NCBI RefSeq assembly: GCF_013602415.1 | Contig: NZ_WPAG02000003.1 | Location: 496,001 to 560,000 of the forward strand | DNA: 64,000 nt | Origin: Rhodococcus sp. B50 | GTDB lineage: Bacteria > Actinomycetota > Actinomycetes > Mycobacteriales > Mycobacteriaceae | Direction of reading: 5' to 3' | Shown here: piece by piece, positions 27,506 through 36,309 of the stretch | How positions within the stretch are numbered: the first letter of the stretch is position 1 | Layout: each line of letters opens with the position of its first letter | Made by a program: the position numbers and the translations under genes | Notes under the pieces: model-generated | Told to the model about the DNA's origin: nothing | Database searches by the model: none | What the model saw: the letters and a program-made list of their open reading frames with translations, nothing else

Positions 27506-27542
27506 AAAGGGGCGGTCCTACTCGATGTAGGACCGCCCCTTT
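27506..27542. terminator. Bidirectional terminator between convergent genes
   Basis: A perfect 16-bp stem (27506-27521 and 27527-27542) starting AAAGGGGCGG and ending CCGCCCCTTT, with a 5-nt loop. A-rich and T-rich ends on the two sides let it work in both directions for the thioesterase and the acyl-CoA dehydrogenase genes. Confidence 0.85.
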
Positions 27543-27567
27543 CGGCGTGCGGTTGCAACGGCGTCTG

Positions 27568-28716
27568 TCAGAAGCCCAGATTACGTCCGACGATGTCGAG
27601 CATGATCTCGTTCGTGCCGCCGTAGATGCGCTGAACGCGGGCGTCGCGCCAGAGCCGAGCGATCTCGTACTCGTTCATGTATCCGTAGCCACCGTGCAGC
27701 TGGAGGCATCGGTCGACGATCTTCCACTGGGTTTCCGTCGCCCACCACTTGGCGCCGGCGGCTTCCTCTGCCGTGAGATCGCCGGAATTGACGCCCAGGA
27801 TGCACTGGTCCACATAGGTCTGCATGACATCGACTTCCACCCGCATCTGCGCGAGGGCGTGACGATTGACCTGGAACTTGCCGATTTCCTGGCCGAAGGC
27901 CTTTCGCTCGTGGGCATACGCGGTCGTCAGGTCGACGGCGCGGCGTGCCTGGGCGACCGCATGGATGGCAATGCCGAGGCGCTCGGCCGGCAGGTTGCCC
28001 ATCAGGTGGTAGAAGCCGCGGTTCTCCTCGCCGAGGAGGTTCTCGACCGGCACTCGGACGTTGTCGAAGAACAACTCGGCCGTGTCGGCGGATTTCTGGC
28101 CGATCTTGTCGAGCTTGCGGCCGCGGGTGAAGCCCTCCATGCCGGTCTCCACCACCAGCAGGCTGATGCCCTTGTGCGGCTTCTCGGCGTCGGGGTCGGT
28201 GCGGCACACGACGACGACGAGATCGGCGAGCAGGCCGTTCGAGATGAAGGTCTTGGCGCCGTTGACCACGTAGTGGTCACCGTCGCGCCGAGCCGAGGTC
28301 TTCACGTTGGCGAGATCGGATCCGGCGCCGGGTTCGGACATTGCGATAGCGGTGATGTACTCGCCGCTGACGTACTTGGGGAGCCAGCGCTTCTTCTGCT
28401 CGTCGGTGGTGAGGTCGCGGAAATAACCGGACAGGATGTCGTTCTGCACACCGAGACCGATGCCGACCGCGCCGGTGGCGTGGTATTCCTCGTTGAGGAT
28501 GGCGTTGAAGCGGAAGTCCTTGATGTCGGCGCCGCCGTACTCTTCCGGCATCTCCCAGCCGATGAGTCCGAGTTTGCCGGCCTCGAGCCAGACGTCACGA
28601 TCGACGTAGCCGCGTTCCTCCCACTCCTCGGAGTGGGGGACACACGCGGTTTCGAAGAACGAACGTGCTGTGGCCCGGAACTCGTCGTGTTCGGGTTCGA
28701 AAATCTTGCGTCGCAT
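27568..28716 (-). CDS. Acyl-CoA dehydrogenase
   Basis: A 382-residue FAD enzyme introducing a 2,3-double bond into an acyl-CoA. Motifs: IAMSEPGAGSDLANVKTSARRDGDHYVVNGAKTFISNG (substrate/FAD signature 1) and the C-terminal RLWRDARVQRIYGGTNEIMLDIVGRNLG. The loop reads YGGT, not YEGT, so the base of short-chain enzymes is absent. The Glu in NLPAERLGIAIH occupies the isovaleryl/long-chain position instead. The ATG at 28716 is preferred over an upstream start. Upstream lies a TTAAATA/TATTTAA palindrome. Confidence 0.92.
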   Translation of the reverse strand: MRRKIFEPEHDEFRATARSFFETACVPHSEEWEERGYVDRDVWLEAGKLGLIGWEMPEEYGGADIKDFRFNAILNEEYHATGAVGIGLGVQNDILSGYFRDLTTDEQKKRWLPKYVSGEYITAIAMSEPGAGSDLANVKTSARRDGDHYVVNGAKTFISNGLLADLVVVVCRTDPDAEKPHKGISLLVVETGMEGFTRGRKLDKIGQKSADTAELFFDNVRVPVENLLGEENRGFYHLMGNLPAERLGIAIHAVAQARRAVDLTTAYAHERKAFGQEIGKFQVNRHALAQMRVEVDVMQTYVDQCILGVNSGDLTAEEAAGAKWWATETQWKIVDRCLQLHGGYGYMNEYEIARLWRDARVQRIYGGTNEIMLDIVGRNLGF

Positions 28717-28768
28717 TGCTGTCACTCCGTCAGCACTAGGAGGGCGGCGCCTTCGTGACGCCAATGAG

Positions 28769-28789
28769 TTAAATATACTGACTATTTAA
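28769..28789. promoter_or_regulatory. AT-rich palindromic operator candidate
   Basis: TTAAATA (28769-28775) and TATTTAA (28783-28789) form a perfect 7-bp inverted repeat around the spacer TACTGAC. The centre reads ATACTGACTA, matching the WWACTGATTA element found at other promoters. It is 53 bp upstream of the acyl-CoA dehydrogenase start at 28716. Confidence 0.55.
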
Positions 28790-28849
28790 TTGGTTGCGAA
28801 AGGGTATGGTCTCGATCCGGTGATTTCGCCGTTCGGTGATGATCGCCGT

Positions 28850-29908
28850 TCAGTGAGCGACGGCGAACTCCCAGACCGACATCCCCGAACCGAGGGCCTT
28901 CCGGCCGAGTTCCTTGGACCACTGCGTCGGCGCTCCGAAATCGCGGTTCCACGCAAGTGCACGCGTGGTGAAGTGCCTGAGTTGGTGGTCCAGTGTGAAA
29001 CCGATGGCTCCGTGCGCCTGGTGGATATCGCGGCTGACGACAGTTGCTGCCCGACCGGCTTGAATCTTCGCTATCGAGACCGCGATGCGAGAACCGTCGG
29101 CGTCGAAGCCCAGCTGGTCGATCACCGCGGTGGCATGGGCGGCCGCGGCCTTTGCGGTGGTGACGAGCCCGGCAGACCGGGAGATCAACTCCTGAACGGC
29201 TTGGAATTTGCCGATCGGCCGGCCGAACTGATGACGTTCGGTCACGTGGGCGATCCCCAGATCGAGAACGCGTTCCAGGGCGCCGCAGATCTGTTCCGAC
29301 CGTGCCCAGGCGCCTCGGGTCAGGTACTCGCTGCGCGTGTCCGTCGATGTGGGGACCACGTTCAGAGCTTCGACCGGAACGGACACGTGGGCATAGTGCT
29401 CTCCCACCAGATCGCCTACAGGTTCGATCTCGGCGTCATCGGTGCCGATACGGCCGACGAAGCTGTCACCTGCAACGAGAATGTCGCTTGCAATCTGTCC
29501 CCAGGGAACACGGTTGAGAACGACTTCCCCTGCTCGAAGGTCCTCGGGCGACCAGTCGACCTGGACGGCGGTCATCGGTGCCGACGATGCGTCGGTACCG
29601 TGCAGGCCGATCAGCCACGACGCGAGAAGGTCGGTCTCGAACAGTGGCGCAGGGAGCGCGTGGTAGCCGCTGCGGTCCAGCATGAGAGCGGCTTCGGAGA
29701 CCCCGCCACCGCTGCCGCCGGCGTCTTCGGGCGTCGTGAGGAGGGTCAAACCCGATTCGCCCAGGAGGTCCCAGGCTTCGGGGGAGTAAGGCAGGGTCGT
29801 CTGCGGACTGTGCAGGTGGGGGCCCGTGATCGAACCGAACAGGTCGTCGGTGAGTTCGCGCAAGGCATCCAGTTCCGCCGAGGTCGAGCCGTGAACAGTC
29901 GAGGTCAT
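28850..29908 (-). CDS. Acyl-CoA dehydrogenase, small partner subunit
   Basis: A 352-residue acyl-CoA dehydrogenase-fold protein. The N-terminal domain is LGESGLTLLTTPEDAGGSGGGVSEAALMLDRSGYH and the C-terminal domain is HVTERHQFGRPIGKFQAVQELISRSAGL...HQAHGAIGFTLDHQLRHFTTRALAWNRDFG. The middle beta-domain is short and lacks the usual SEPGAGSD signature, as in the non-catalytic or half-site chains of mycobacterial FadE heterotetramers. The start overlaps the stop of the upstream dehydrogenase by 4 bases (ATGA), which favours one alpha2-beta2 enzyme. Confidence 0.88.
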   Translation of the reverse strand: MTSTVHGSTSAELDALRELTDDLFGSITGPHLHSPQTTLPYSPEAWDLLGESGLTLLTTPEDAGGSGGGVSEAALMLDRSGYHALPAPLFETDLLASWLIGLHGTDASSAPMTAVQVDWSPEDLRAGEVVLNRVPWGQIASDILVAGDSFVGRIGTDDAEIEPVGDLVGEHYAHVSVPVEALNVVPTSTDTRSEYLTRGAWARSEQICGALERVLDLGIAHVTERHQFGRPIGKFQAVQELISRSAGLVTTAKAAAAHATAVIDQLGFDADGSRIAVSIAKIQAGRAATVVSRDIHQAHGAIGFTLDHQLRHFTTRALAWNRDFGAPTQWSKELGRKALGSGMSVWEFAVAH

Positions 29909-31068
29909 CTCAATCCCAATCCGCGCGCGATGACTCCGCGCAACACTTCGCTCGTTCCACCTCGGAGTGTGAAACCTGGTGCATGCAAAAGGGCCTCGGC
30001 AATCAATCGGCCGAGCGTGTCGGAGGATTCGAGATCGGTGTGAGCGTGTGCGGCCAGCTCTGCACAGTCGCTGACGACGCGCTGCTCGAAGCTCGTACCG
30101 ATCTCCTTGATGAGTGCCGCGGCGAGGTCGGCGGGCTCGTCGTTCGACAGTGCCCGGGCCACGGAGCTCGAAAGGTGACGAAGAGTGGTGAGATCTGCGA
30201 CGAGGTTGCCGAAGGTCACCAACGAATGGTCGTCCACGTCGTCGCTACCTGCCAACTGCGCGCCCACCGCATCGAGAAGGGGCTGCGGGGAAAGAATGCG
30301 TTCGGGACCGCTGCGCTCGAAGCTCAGTTCCGACCCCACCTGCCTCCATCCTTCTCCGGGGGTGCCGACCACCATGTCGTCCGGAACGAAGACATGATCG
30401 AGCACCACTTCGTTGAAGTGATGTTGACCGGTGAGCAATTTGATGGGGCGGATGTCGATGCCTGGGGAGTTGAGGGTGATGAGGAATTGGCTCAGACCCT
30501 CGTGCCGGTGTTTGGGATCCAGGTCTTCGGTCCGGGCGAGGACGAAGAACGCTTCACTGTGGTGTGCACCCGAAGTCCACACCTTGGTGCCGGTGACTTC
30601 CCATCCGCCGTCGACTCGGACGCCGCGGGTGCGCACCGAGGCGAGATCGGAGCCTGCTTCGGGCTCACTCATCCCGATCGCGAAATAGCATTCACCGGAG
30701 GCGATCCGAGGAAGATAACGTTCTCGCTGAGTCGTCGATCCGTGTTTGAGCAGGGCCGGCCCTACCTGGCGGTCGGACACCCAATGTGCCGCGACCGGTG
30801 CGCCGTGTGCGAGAAGTTCTTCGGTGACGACGAAGCGTTCGAGGTGACTTCTGCCCTGTCCACCGTGTTCGGTGGGGATGGTCATCCCGAGCCAGCCCTG
30901 CTGTGCGAGGCGACGGCTGAAGCCCGGATCCCACGAGGAGATCCATGAATCGACGCGTGGTTCCCACCCGTAGCGATTTCGGTCCGCCGCAAGGAAATCG
31001 CGGACCGCGGCGCGCAACTCTGCAGTTTCCGGTGGGAGGGGGATTACTTCTGGAACTAGCCCGATCAT
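29905..31068 (-). CDS. Acyl-CoA dehydrogenase, large partner subunit
   Basis: A 387-residue acyl-CoA dehydrogenase with a full FAD signature: AIGMSEPEAGSDLASVRTRGVRVDGGWEVTGTKVWTSGAHHSEAFFVLART, and C-terminal HAPGFTLRGGTSEVLRGVIARGLG. The RGGT loop lacks the YEGT-type Glu. It is translated before and overlaps the small subunit gene, the arrangement of FadE pairs that handle bulky (for example ring-attached) side-chain CoA esters in actinobacteria. Start ATG 31068 follows GAGAGG. Confidence 0.9.
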   Translation of the reverse strand: MIGLVPEVIPLPPETAELRAAVRDFLAADRNRYGWEPRVDSWISSWDPGFSRRLAQQGWLGMTIPTEHGGQGRSHLERFVVTEELLAHGAPVAAHWVSDRQVGPALLKHGSTTQRERYLPRIASGECYFAIGMSEPEAGSDLASVRTRGVRVDGGWEVTGTKVWTSGAHHSEAFFVLARTEDLDPKHRHEGLSQFLITLNSPGIDIRPIKLLTGQHHFNEVVLDHVFVPDDMVVGTPGEGWRQVGSELSFERSGPERILSPQPLLDAVGAQLAGSDDVDDHSLVTFGNLVADLTTLRHLSSSVARALSNDEPADLAAALIKEIGTSFEQRVVSDCAELAAHAHTDLESSDTLGRLIAEALLHAPGFTLRGGTSEVLRGVIARGLGLR

Positions 31069-31215
31069 GATCGGAGGACCTCTCGGCTGTGCTCGTGCAC
31101 GAGCAGGCGGGAATGGCGTGCGGTGAATCGTGTAGTTCGGTCGGATCAGTGAGTGGACCGGTGCCTGCCGAGGGATGTTCTTGTCGGCAGGCACCGTCGC
31201 ATGTGCCTCTCGGGA

Positions 31216-32424
31216 CTACTTTCCCGCGATCAGGTCCATTCCGTTCTGGCGGATGAAGCGTTTGCGCTTCTCGTCACCGAGTCCCTCGACCCTTTCGAAG
31301 AAGTCGGCCGGTTCGCGGAGTCCTTCGGCGTGCGGCCAGTCCGATCCCATGACGAGGCAGTCCACGGTCCCGAGCTTCTCGACCATACCGACCGTATCGT
31401 CTTCCGGGTACGGAACGACACGGATGTGGTTCTTGAAGATGGTGCTGGGGCGCTCCGTGAGCTGGCCGCCGAGCCATCGTCCGTTCCGGGCCATGCCGCG
31501 ACTCTTGTCCATGTGCCGGATGAAGTGGGGAATCCACTCGGCGCCGAATTCGCTGACGAGGACCTTGATGTTGGGGAAGCGGCCGAAGAGGTTGTCGAAG
31601 ATGAGTGCCGACAGTGTGTCGGTGATGGGGCGTTCGCCGTAGGTGTTCTGCCATTGCCAAGCGGAGAACTGGAACGGCGGTACGAGGTTCCATCCCCAGT
31701 GAGAGGCAACGTTCGCCTGATAGTGGAACTCCGAGATGTGGTAGGAAACCACAGCTTTCGCTTCGTTGATTCGTGCCCAGAAAGGATCGAAGTAGGGGTC
31801 GCCCGGAGAGCGTCCGTAGGCCGGGCCTGCCGGCAGCATGATGAACCTGGCGCCCTTGTCCAGGACGCGGTCCAACTCGGCGCATGCCCGGTCGAGGTCG
31901 CGCAGCGACAGCATCGCCGGAGCGTAGATGGTGTCCTTGTAGGCGAAGCCCCAGTCCTCGTCGATCCACCGATTGAAGGACTCGAGGTTGTCGTACAGGG
32001 GATCGATGCCGTCCAGGTATGCCTCGGCCAGCAGTCCCCAGCCGCCGGGGTACATAACGGCCTTTTCGATCTGCTGCTCCTGCAGCTGGATCAGTCGCTT
32101 GTCCTTGTCGAGGTATTCGGCCTGGATCGGCTCGTAGAACCTCTCGGCGTCGGTGGCATTACCGGAGGCGCGCTGCTTGAGCATCTCGACCAGCGACCCG
32201 GGGACGTATGCCTGATCGAGGTCGGCCTCGAGTGCTGTCACGATTCGGTCGTTTGCCAGCAGGACCTTGCGGTCGTACCCCGGTGCCTCGATCGGTCGCA
32301 CTGCCGTATGAAGCTTGTTCTTGGGCATGAAACGCGTGAACGCGTCAGGTGCCTCGTAGGAATGTTGATCGAAGTCGGCCATCAGGTACGGGAGGGTTCC
32401 CACCGAGTTCTTGATCAGCGCCAT
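31216..32424 (-). CDS. Amidohydrolase-2 family protein (metal motif altered)
   Basis: A 402-residue TIM-barrel protein of the amidohydrolase-2/ACMSD-related family. Near the N-terminus it reads MADFDQHSYEAPDAF, where metal-dependent members have D-x-H-x-H, so only one His is kept. Later ligand blocks are YHISEFHY, EFGAEWIPHFIRHMDK and GSDWPHAEGLREP (catalytic-type Asp). This D-x-D-x-H-Y/S-Y-E start is common in actinobacterial relatives located in catabolic clusters, possibly hydrolases or hydratases of ring or lactone CoA intermediates. GGAGG precedes ATG 32424. Confidence 0.82.
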   Translation of the reverse strand: MALIKNSVGTLPYLMADFDQHSYEAPDAFTRFMPKNKLHTAVRPIEAPGYDRKVLLANDRIVTALEADLDQAYVPGSLVEMLKQRASGNATDAERFYEPIQAEYLDKDKRLIQLQEQQIEKAVMYPGGWGLLAEAYLDGIDPLYDNLESFNRWIDEDWGFAYKDTIYAPAMLSLRDLDRACAELDRVLDKGARFIMLPAGPAYGRSPGDPYFDPFWARINEAKAVVSYHISEFHYQANVASHWGWNLVPPFQFSAWQWQNTYGERPITDTLSALIFDNLFGRFPNIKVLVSEFGAEWIPHFIRHMDKSRGMARNGRWLGGQLTERPSTIFKNHIRVVPYPEDDTVGMVEKLGTVDCLVMGSDWPHAEGLREPADFFERVEGLGDEKRKRFIRQNGMDLIAGK

Positions 32425-32536
32425 GCTCGCCTCCGTGTCGGGGATTCGGGGCCGCTCGCGTAGCTTCGCTGGGCCTCCGATATGAGCCACGGTATCAAAC
32501 TGAGACGGTGTCGCACAATATCCGGGTGGGGGGAGT

Positions 32537-33127
32537 TCAGCCGGCGGCAATCATGGACTGGGCTTGGGCGAATTTGGACATGATGATCCGGTCTATCGAT
32601 ATCGGCTCCGAAACGGCCTGCCACTCCCACAGTGCCGCAGCCAGGCATCCGACCGTGAGATTGGCCAGAAGCACGTCCGAGGACTCGGGTGCTTCCGACC
32701 CGCGTTCATGTGCCAGTTGGCGGGCGAGTGCGCGCTCCCACCGGAGCCGCATTCGCATGCTGCGGGCTTCGAGTTCCCGGGTCGTCATGACCAGTCTGGT
32801 CAGTCTCTGCCCTTCCGAGGAATCGTCGTCGAGAAGGTGGTGTCCGAACCGGGCCATCGGCGCGGCGAGCGCGCTCAGCGTCCGACCGGCATCCTCGCGT
32901 TGCGCAACATGTTTCACCATCTCCTCGACTGCCTCGGATTCGTTGGTGAACAGGAGTTCTTCCTTCGACGGGTAGTAGCGGAAGAATGTCGCGCGCGATA
33001 CGCCTGCCTGATCGGCGATCTCCTCGACACTCGTCCGGTCGTAACCTTGCCGCTCGAACAGTTCGAGTGCGGCGTTCTCGATCTCGAGCCGCGTCCTGGT
33101 CCGGTTCCGTTCACGCAAGGACGCCAT
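32537..33127 (-). CDS. TetR-family regulator
   Basis: A 196-residue TetR protein. Helix-turn-helix region: TRLEIENAALELFERQGYDRTSVEEIADQAGVSRATFFRYYPSKEELLF (residues about 13-60). The C-terminal ligand domain is helical with ERALARQLAHERGSEAPESS. It lies between the broken ligase gene and the amidohydrolase gene in the same direction, so it may repress this operon and respond to an acyl-CoA. It is one candidate reader of the recurring AT-rich element. Confidence 0.9.
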   Translation of the reverse strand: MASLRERNRTRTRLEIENAALELFERQGYDRTSVEEIADQAGVSRATFFRYYPSKEELLFTNESEAVEEMVKHVAQREDAGRTLSALAAPMARFGHHLLDDDSSEGQRLTRLVMTTRELEARSMRMRLRWERALARQLAHERGSEAPESSDVLLANLTVGCLAAALWEWQAVSEPISIDRIIMSKFAQAQSMIAAG

Positions 33128-34302
33128 GATTGTTCTTCCTTCGGTCGTCGTCAGCGGCTGATGCCCCGTGACGCAGACGATAGCAACGGACGATCGTACC
33201 TACGGTGGGCCACGCATCGGTAGATCCGCCACGCAGCGGACGCATGAGCACCATCGCAGGACCGAGCTCACTCAGCGAGGTCCGCCGTCGGTGCGCAGGC
33301 GCGCTCGCTGAAGCTTGCCGGAGGCCGTCCTGGGCAGGACCTCGACGAACACGACATCACGCGGGATCTTGTAGGTGGCGAGACGCTCTCCGAGGAAACG
33401 CCGGAGGTCGTCGACGGGGACATCCGCCGAAACAACGATATATGCGACTACTCGCTCGCCATGCCGATCGTCCGGGCCACCGACGACAGCTGCGTCGTCC
33501 ACTGCCGGATGACGTAACAGTTCCTGCTCGACCTCCGTCGGCGCGACCTGGAACCCGGAGACCTTGATCATGTCCTTGCGGCGATCCACGATCCACAATC
33601 GCCCGTCTGCGTCGATGCGCCCCACATCTCCTGTGCGGAACCACCCCTCGGTGGTGAACGCAGCATTCGCTTCAGGCGTGGTGTATCCCCGCGCCACCGA
33701 CACGCCCCGGACCTCGATCTCGTCGTCGGGTCCCAGCCGGATCTCGGTTCCTTCGGTCGCGTACCCGGGCGAATCGAGACGCCGGTCCGCAGGATCGTGC
33801 ACCGGATTGAAGGCGACGGTCATCGCCTCGGTCATCCCGTACGAACAGAGGAAACCGACACCGGTCCTGGCCGTGAGAGCCCTGGCTACTTCGGCAGGAA
33901 CCGCGCTGCCACCCCACATGAAGTACCGCAACCCGGGAAAATCGGCGGGCCCCAGATGGGCGATGTCGAGCAGTTGATGAGCGACGGTGCCAGCCAGGGG
34001 CCACACGGTGACCGCATCTTCTCGGATGTGCCGGAGACAGGCATCGAGGTCGAAGCGTTCGAACAGGGTGACCTGTGCTCCCACTGCGAGAGCGGCACCC
34101 ATCATCGAGGTGCCGAAGATGTGGCACAGCGGTAACGAGATCTGGAGGACATCCGTCTCGCCGAGACCCAGATGGGTGACGAGCTGATGCACCCCTCCGG
34201 ACAAGCTGGAGTGGGTATGGATCACGCCCTTCGGATATCCGGTCGTCCCGGAGGAGAACGGGATGAACAGGTCCTGCTGCTCGCCTGGACGTGTCTGTTC
34301 GG

Positions 34303-34307
34303 CGGGT
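34303..34307. repeat. Target-site duplication CGGGT, left copy
   Basis: CGGGT at 34303-34307 is repeated at 35890-35894 directly on the other side of IS3 copy 2. The duplication explains why deleting 1587 bp restores the ligase frame. Confidence 0.82.
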
Positions 34308-34391
34308 CCCTCTATGTCAGGGTGAGTTGAGTCCATCGGGTCATTGCAAGCCAACCCACGATAGAGGGCGAGAGAAGGACCAACCGCGATC

Positions 34392-34826
34392 ATGACCAAC
34401 TCGATCACAGTCCTGGACAATGACCGTATGGAGGACGAGGCGAACCATCCCAGGGCCGGCGGTCCGCAACCACGGCGGACGTTCACTCCGGCGGACAAGC
34501 TCGCGCACCTCGACGCCTACGAGCAGGCCTGCGAGACCAACGAGGGTGGGGCGTACCTGCGTCGCGAAGGCTTGTACTCGTCGCTGATCGTCGAATGGCG
34601 CCGCCAACGCGACGCCGGCGTCCTCACGGGCAAGAAGCCGGGCGCGAAGATCGGCAAACTGACCCCCGAACAGGCGGAGATCGCCCGCCTCAAGCGGGAA
34701 CTGGAACGGGCGAACAAGAAGCTGGCCACTACCGAGACCGCACTGTCCATCATGGGAAAAGCGCACGCGCTCTTGGAACAACTCTCCGAGAGCGCGGACG
34801 CCGACGAGACGCGGAAGAAGCACTGA
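34392..34826 (+). CDS. IS3-family transposase OrfA (copy 2)
   Basis: The 144-residue OrfA reads identically to that of copy 1: helix-turn-helix first (FTPADKLAHLDAYEQACETNEGGAYLRREGLYSSLIVEWRRQ), then a leucine/lysine coiled coil. It ends 232 codon-phase bases inside the start of the OrfB frame, which lies at -1 relative to it. The expected product mix is OrfA alone plus the OrfAB fusion made at the slippery site 34754-34760. Confidence 0.9.
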   Translation: MTNSITVLDNDRMEDEANHPRAGGPQPRRTFTPADKLAHLDAYEQACETNEGGAYLRREGLYSSLIVEWRRQRDAGVLTGKKPGAKIGKLTPEQAEIARLKRELERANKKLATTETALSIMGKAHALLEQLSESADADETRKKH

Positions 34827-35857
34827 CAGCCGCCCACCACGCCCTCACCGCAGCCGGTGTGACCACCCGTGCCGCAACAACATTGACCGCTGTGGCCCGC
34901 TCGACAGCGATCCGCACCCGGGAACGCCCGGCCGCTTCCGTCCCATCCGTCTCAGCGGTCATGCGTGCGCCGGCGAACAAGCTGTCCGCGCTCGAGCGCC
35001 GCCGGGTCGTGGAGGTGCTGTGCTCGGATCGGTTCGTCGACCGGGCGCCGCTCGAGGTGTACGCCACCCTGCTCGACGAGGGCATCTATCTGTGTTCGGT
35101 GGCGACGATGTACCGGATTCTGCGGGAGAACCGGCAGGTCAGCGACCGGCGTCGGCAGGCGCGACATCCGGCTCGGGCGTGTCCGGAATTGGTGGCGCGA
35201 GCCCCGCGGCAGGTGTACTCGTGGGACATCACGAAACTGCCCGGCCCAACCAAGGGTGTGTATTACGACGCGTATGTGATGGTCGACATCTACTCCCGAT
35301 ACATCGTCGGAGCGCACGTGCAGACCCATGAATCCGGGCTGCTGGCCGTCGAGTTCATGACCGATATCTTCGCCACCCACGGGATCCCCGAGGTGGTGCA
35401 CGCGGATCGAGGCACATCGATGACGAGCAAGTCGGTCGCGACCTTGCTCGCGGACCTCGATGTGGTCCGGTCGCACTCGCGGCCGAGGGTGTCCAATGAC
35501 AATCCATACTCCGAATCATTGTTCAAGACATTGAAATACGGACCGGGTTTCCCGGAGCGGTTCAGTTCGGTGCACCACGCCCGGGAGTTCATGGACTCGT
35601 TCGTCGCGTGGTACAACCACGATCACCGTCATACCGGAATCGGATTGCACACCCCGGCCGATGTGCACTTCGGTCTCGCGGCACCCAAGGCGACTGAGCG
35701 TGCTCGAGTGCTCGCCGACGCCCGCCGCACCCACCCCGCGCGCTTCGGTACGACGGACCCATACCCAACGATCCTGGCCCTACCCGCCGACGCCTGGATC
35801 AACAAACCCGTCCAAGACCCGGCGACCGAACCGGACACCGAGGAAGTCGCCGCTTAA
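34595..35857 (+). CDS. IS3-family transposase OrfB (copy 2)
   Basis: Catalytic DDE part of the transposase: SWDITKL, HADRGTSM and NPYSESLFKTLKY carry the probable D, D and E, followed by WYNHDHRHTGIGLHTPADVHFG. The open frame starts before the shift site, but residues before about position 56 are the out-of-frame reading of orfA. By -1 shifting, OrfAB would be 123 residues from orfA plus 365 from this frame, about 488 in all. Confidence 0.88.
   Translation: MAPPTRRRRPHGQEAGREDRQTDPRTGGDRPPQAGTGTGEQEAGHYRDRTVHHGKSARALGTTLRERGRRRDAEEALTAAHHALTAAGVTTRAATTLTAVARSTAIRTRERPAASVPSVSAVMRAPANKLSALERRRVVEVLCSDRFVDRAPLEVYATLLDEGIYLCSVATMYRILRENRQVSDRRRQARHPARACPELVARAPRQVYSWDITKLPGPTKGVYYDAYVMVDIYSRYIVGAHVQTHESGLLAVEFMTDIFATHGIPEVVHADRGTSMTSKSVATLLADLDVVRSHSRPRVSNDNPYSESLFKTLKYGPGFPERFSSVHHAREFMDSFVAWYNHDHRHTGIGLHTPADVHFGLAAPKATERARVLADARRTHPARFGTTDPYPTILALPADAWINKPVQDPATEPDTEEVAA
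34754..34796 (+). promoter_or_regulatory. -1 frameshift signal in IS3 copy 2
   Basis: The heptamer GGGAAAA (34754-34760) is in phase G GGA AAA of orfA. Five bases later a perfect stem CGCGCTCT (34766-34773) pairs with AGAGCGCG (34789-34796) around a 15-nt loop. Slipping back one base gives GGG AAA AGC and leads straight into the OrfB frame. Confidence 0.82.
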
Positions 35858-35889
35858 CACCCGGTGGACTCAATCGCCTTGAAAAATTC

Positions 35890-35894
35890 CGGGT
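35890..35894. repeat. Target-site duplication CGGGT, right copy
   Basis: Right-hand partner of the repeat at 34303-34307; together they mark the insertion point of IS3 copy 2 in the ligase gene. Confidence 0.82.
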
Positions 35895-36309
35895 TCCGGA
35901 CGAGTCCGTGCTTCCGTCGCCCCTACCAGATCCTCGGCGGGGAGTGCTATCTCCAATTCTGTTGCGACAGTGCGATGCGGCTGTGAATACACGGCGGCGA
36001 CCACATGTGCCTCGCTCAGCGCTGCTCGGACTTCGTGCTCGGTCCAGTAGGGGTTCGGGGTGACAAAGACGGCACCGATCCGGGCGAGTGCGAATTGTGC
36101 AACGACGTACTCCGGTCGGTTCTCGATCAACAGCGCGGTACGAGTTCCCGCACCGATTCCGCGCATGCGGAGCACCTGCTCGGTGCGCGTCACGACGTCC
36201 GCGAATTCCCGATAGGTCCAGGACCGTCCCTGGAACCGGAGCGCGATCCGATCAGGCCACGTCCGCGCTGCCCGCTCGGGTAGCGAGGCGTAATCCGGAA
36301 TCTCTGTCA

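Larger units (their letters stand above)
34308..35889 (+). mobile_element. IS3-family insertion sequence, copy 2
   Basis: A 1582-bp element with orfA and orfB, the same length as copy 1 at 925-2506 and with identical protein products. Imperfect terminal inverted repeats share TTGAGTCCA(T/C)CGGG (34327-34340, and 35860-35873 on the other strand). It is flanked by the direct repeat CGGGT and sits inside a ligase gene, so it arrived by transposition and its two flanks have not been separated since. If the duplication is only GGT (3 bp), the right end moves by up to 2 bases. Confidence 0.93.

Noticed and set aside
27547..28758. A 403-codon plus-strand frame
   Set aside because: Complement of the acyl-CoA dehydrogenase at 27568-28716, which has clear FAD motifs.
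925..35889. Composite transposon bounded by the two IS3 copies
   Set aside because: The outer flanks (GTGCG at 920-924 and CGGGT at 35890-35894) do not match, and copy 2 has its own complete duplication, so each copy arrived separately.
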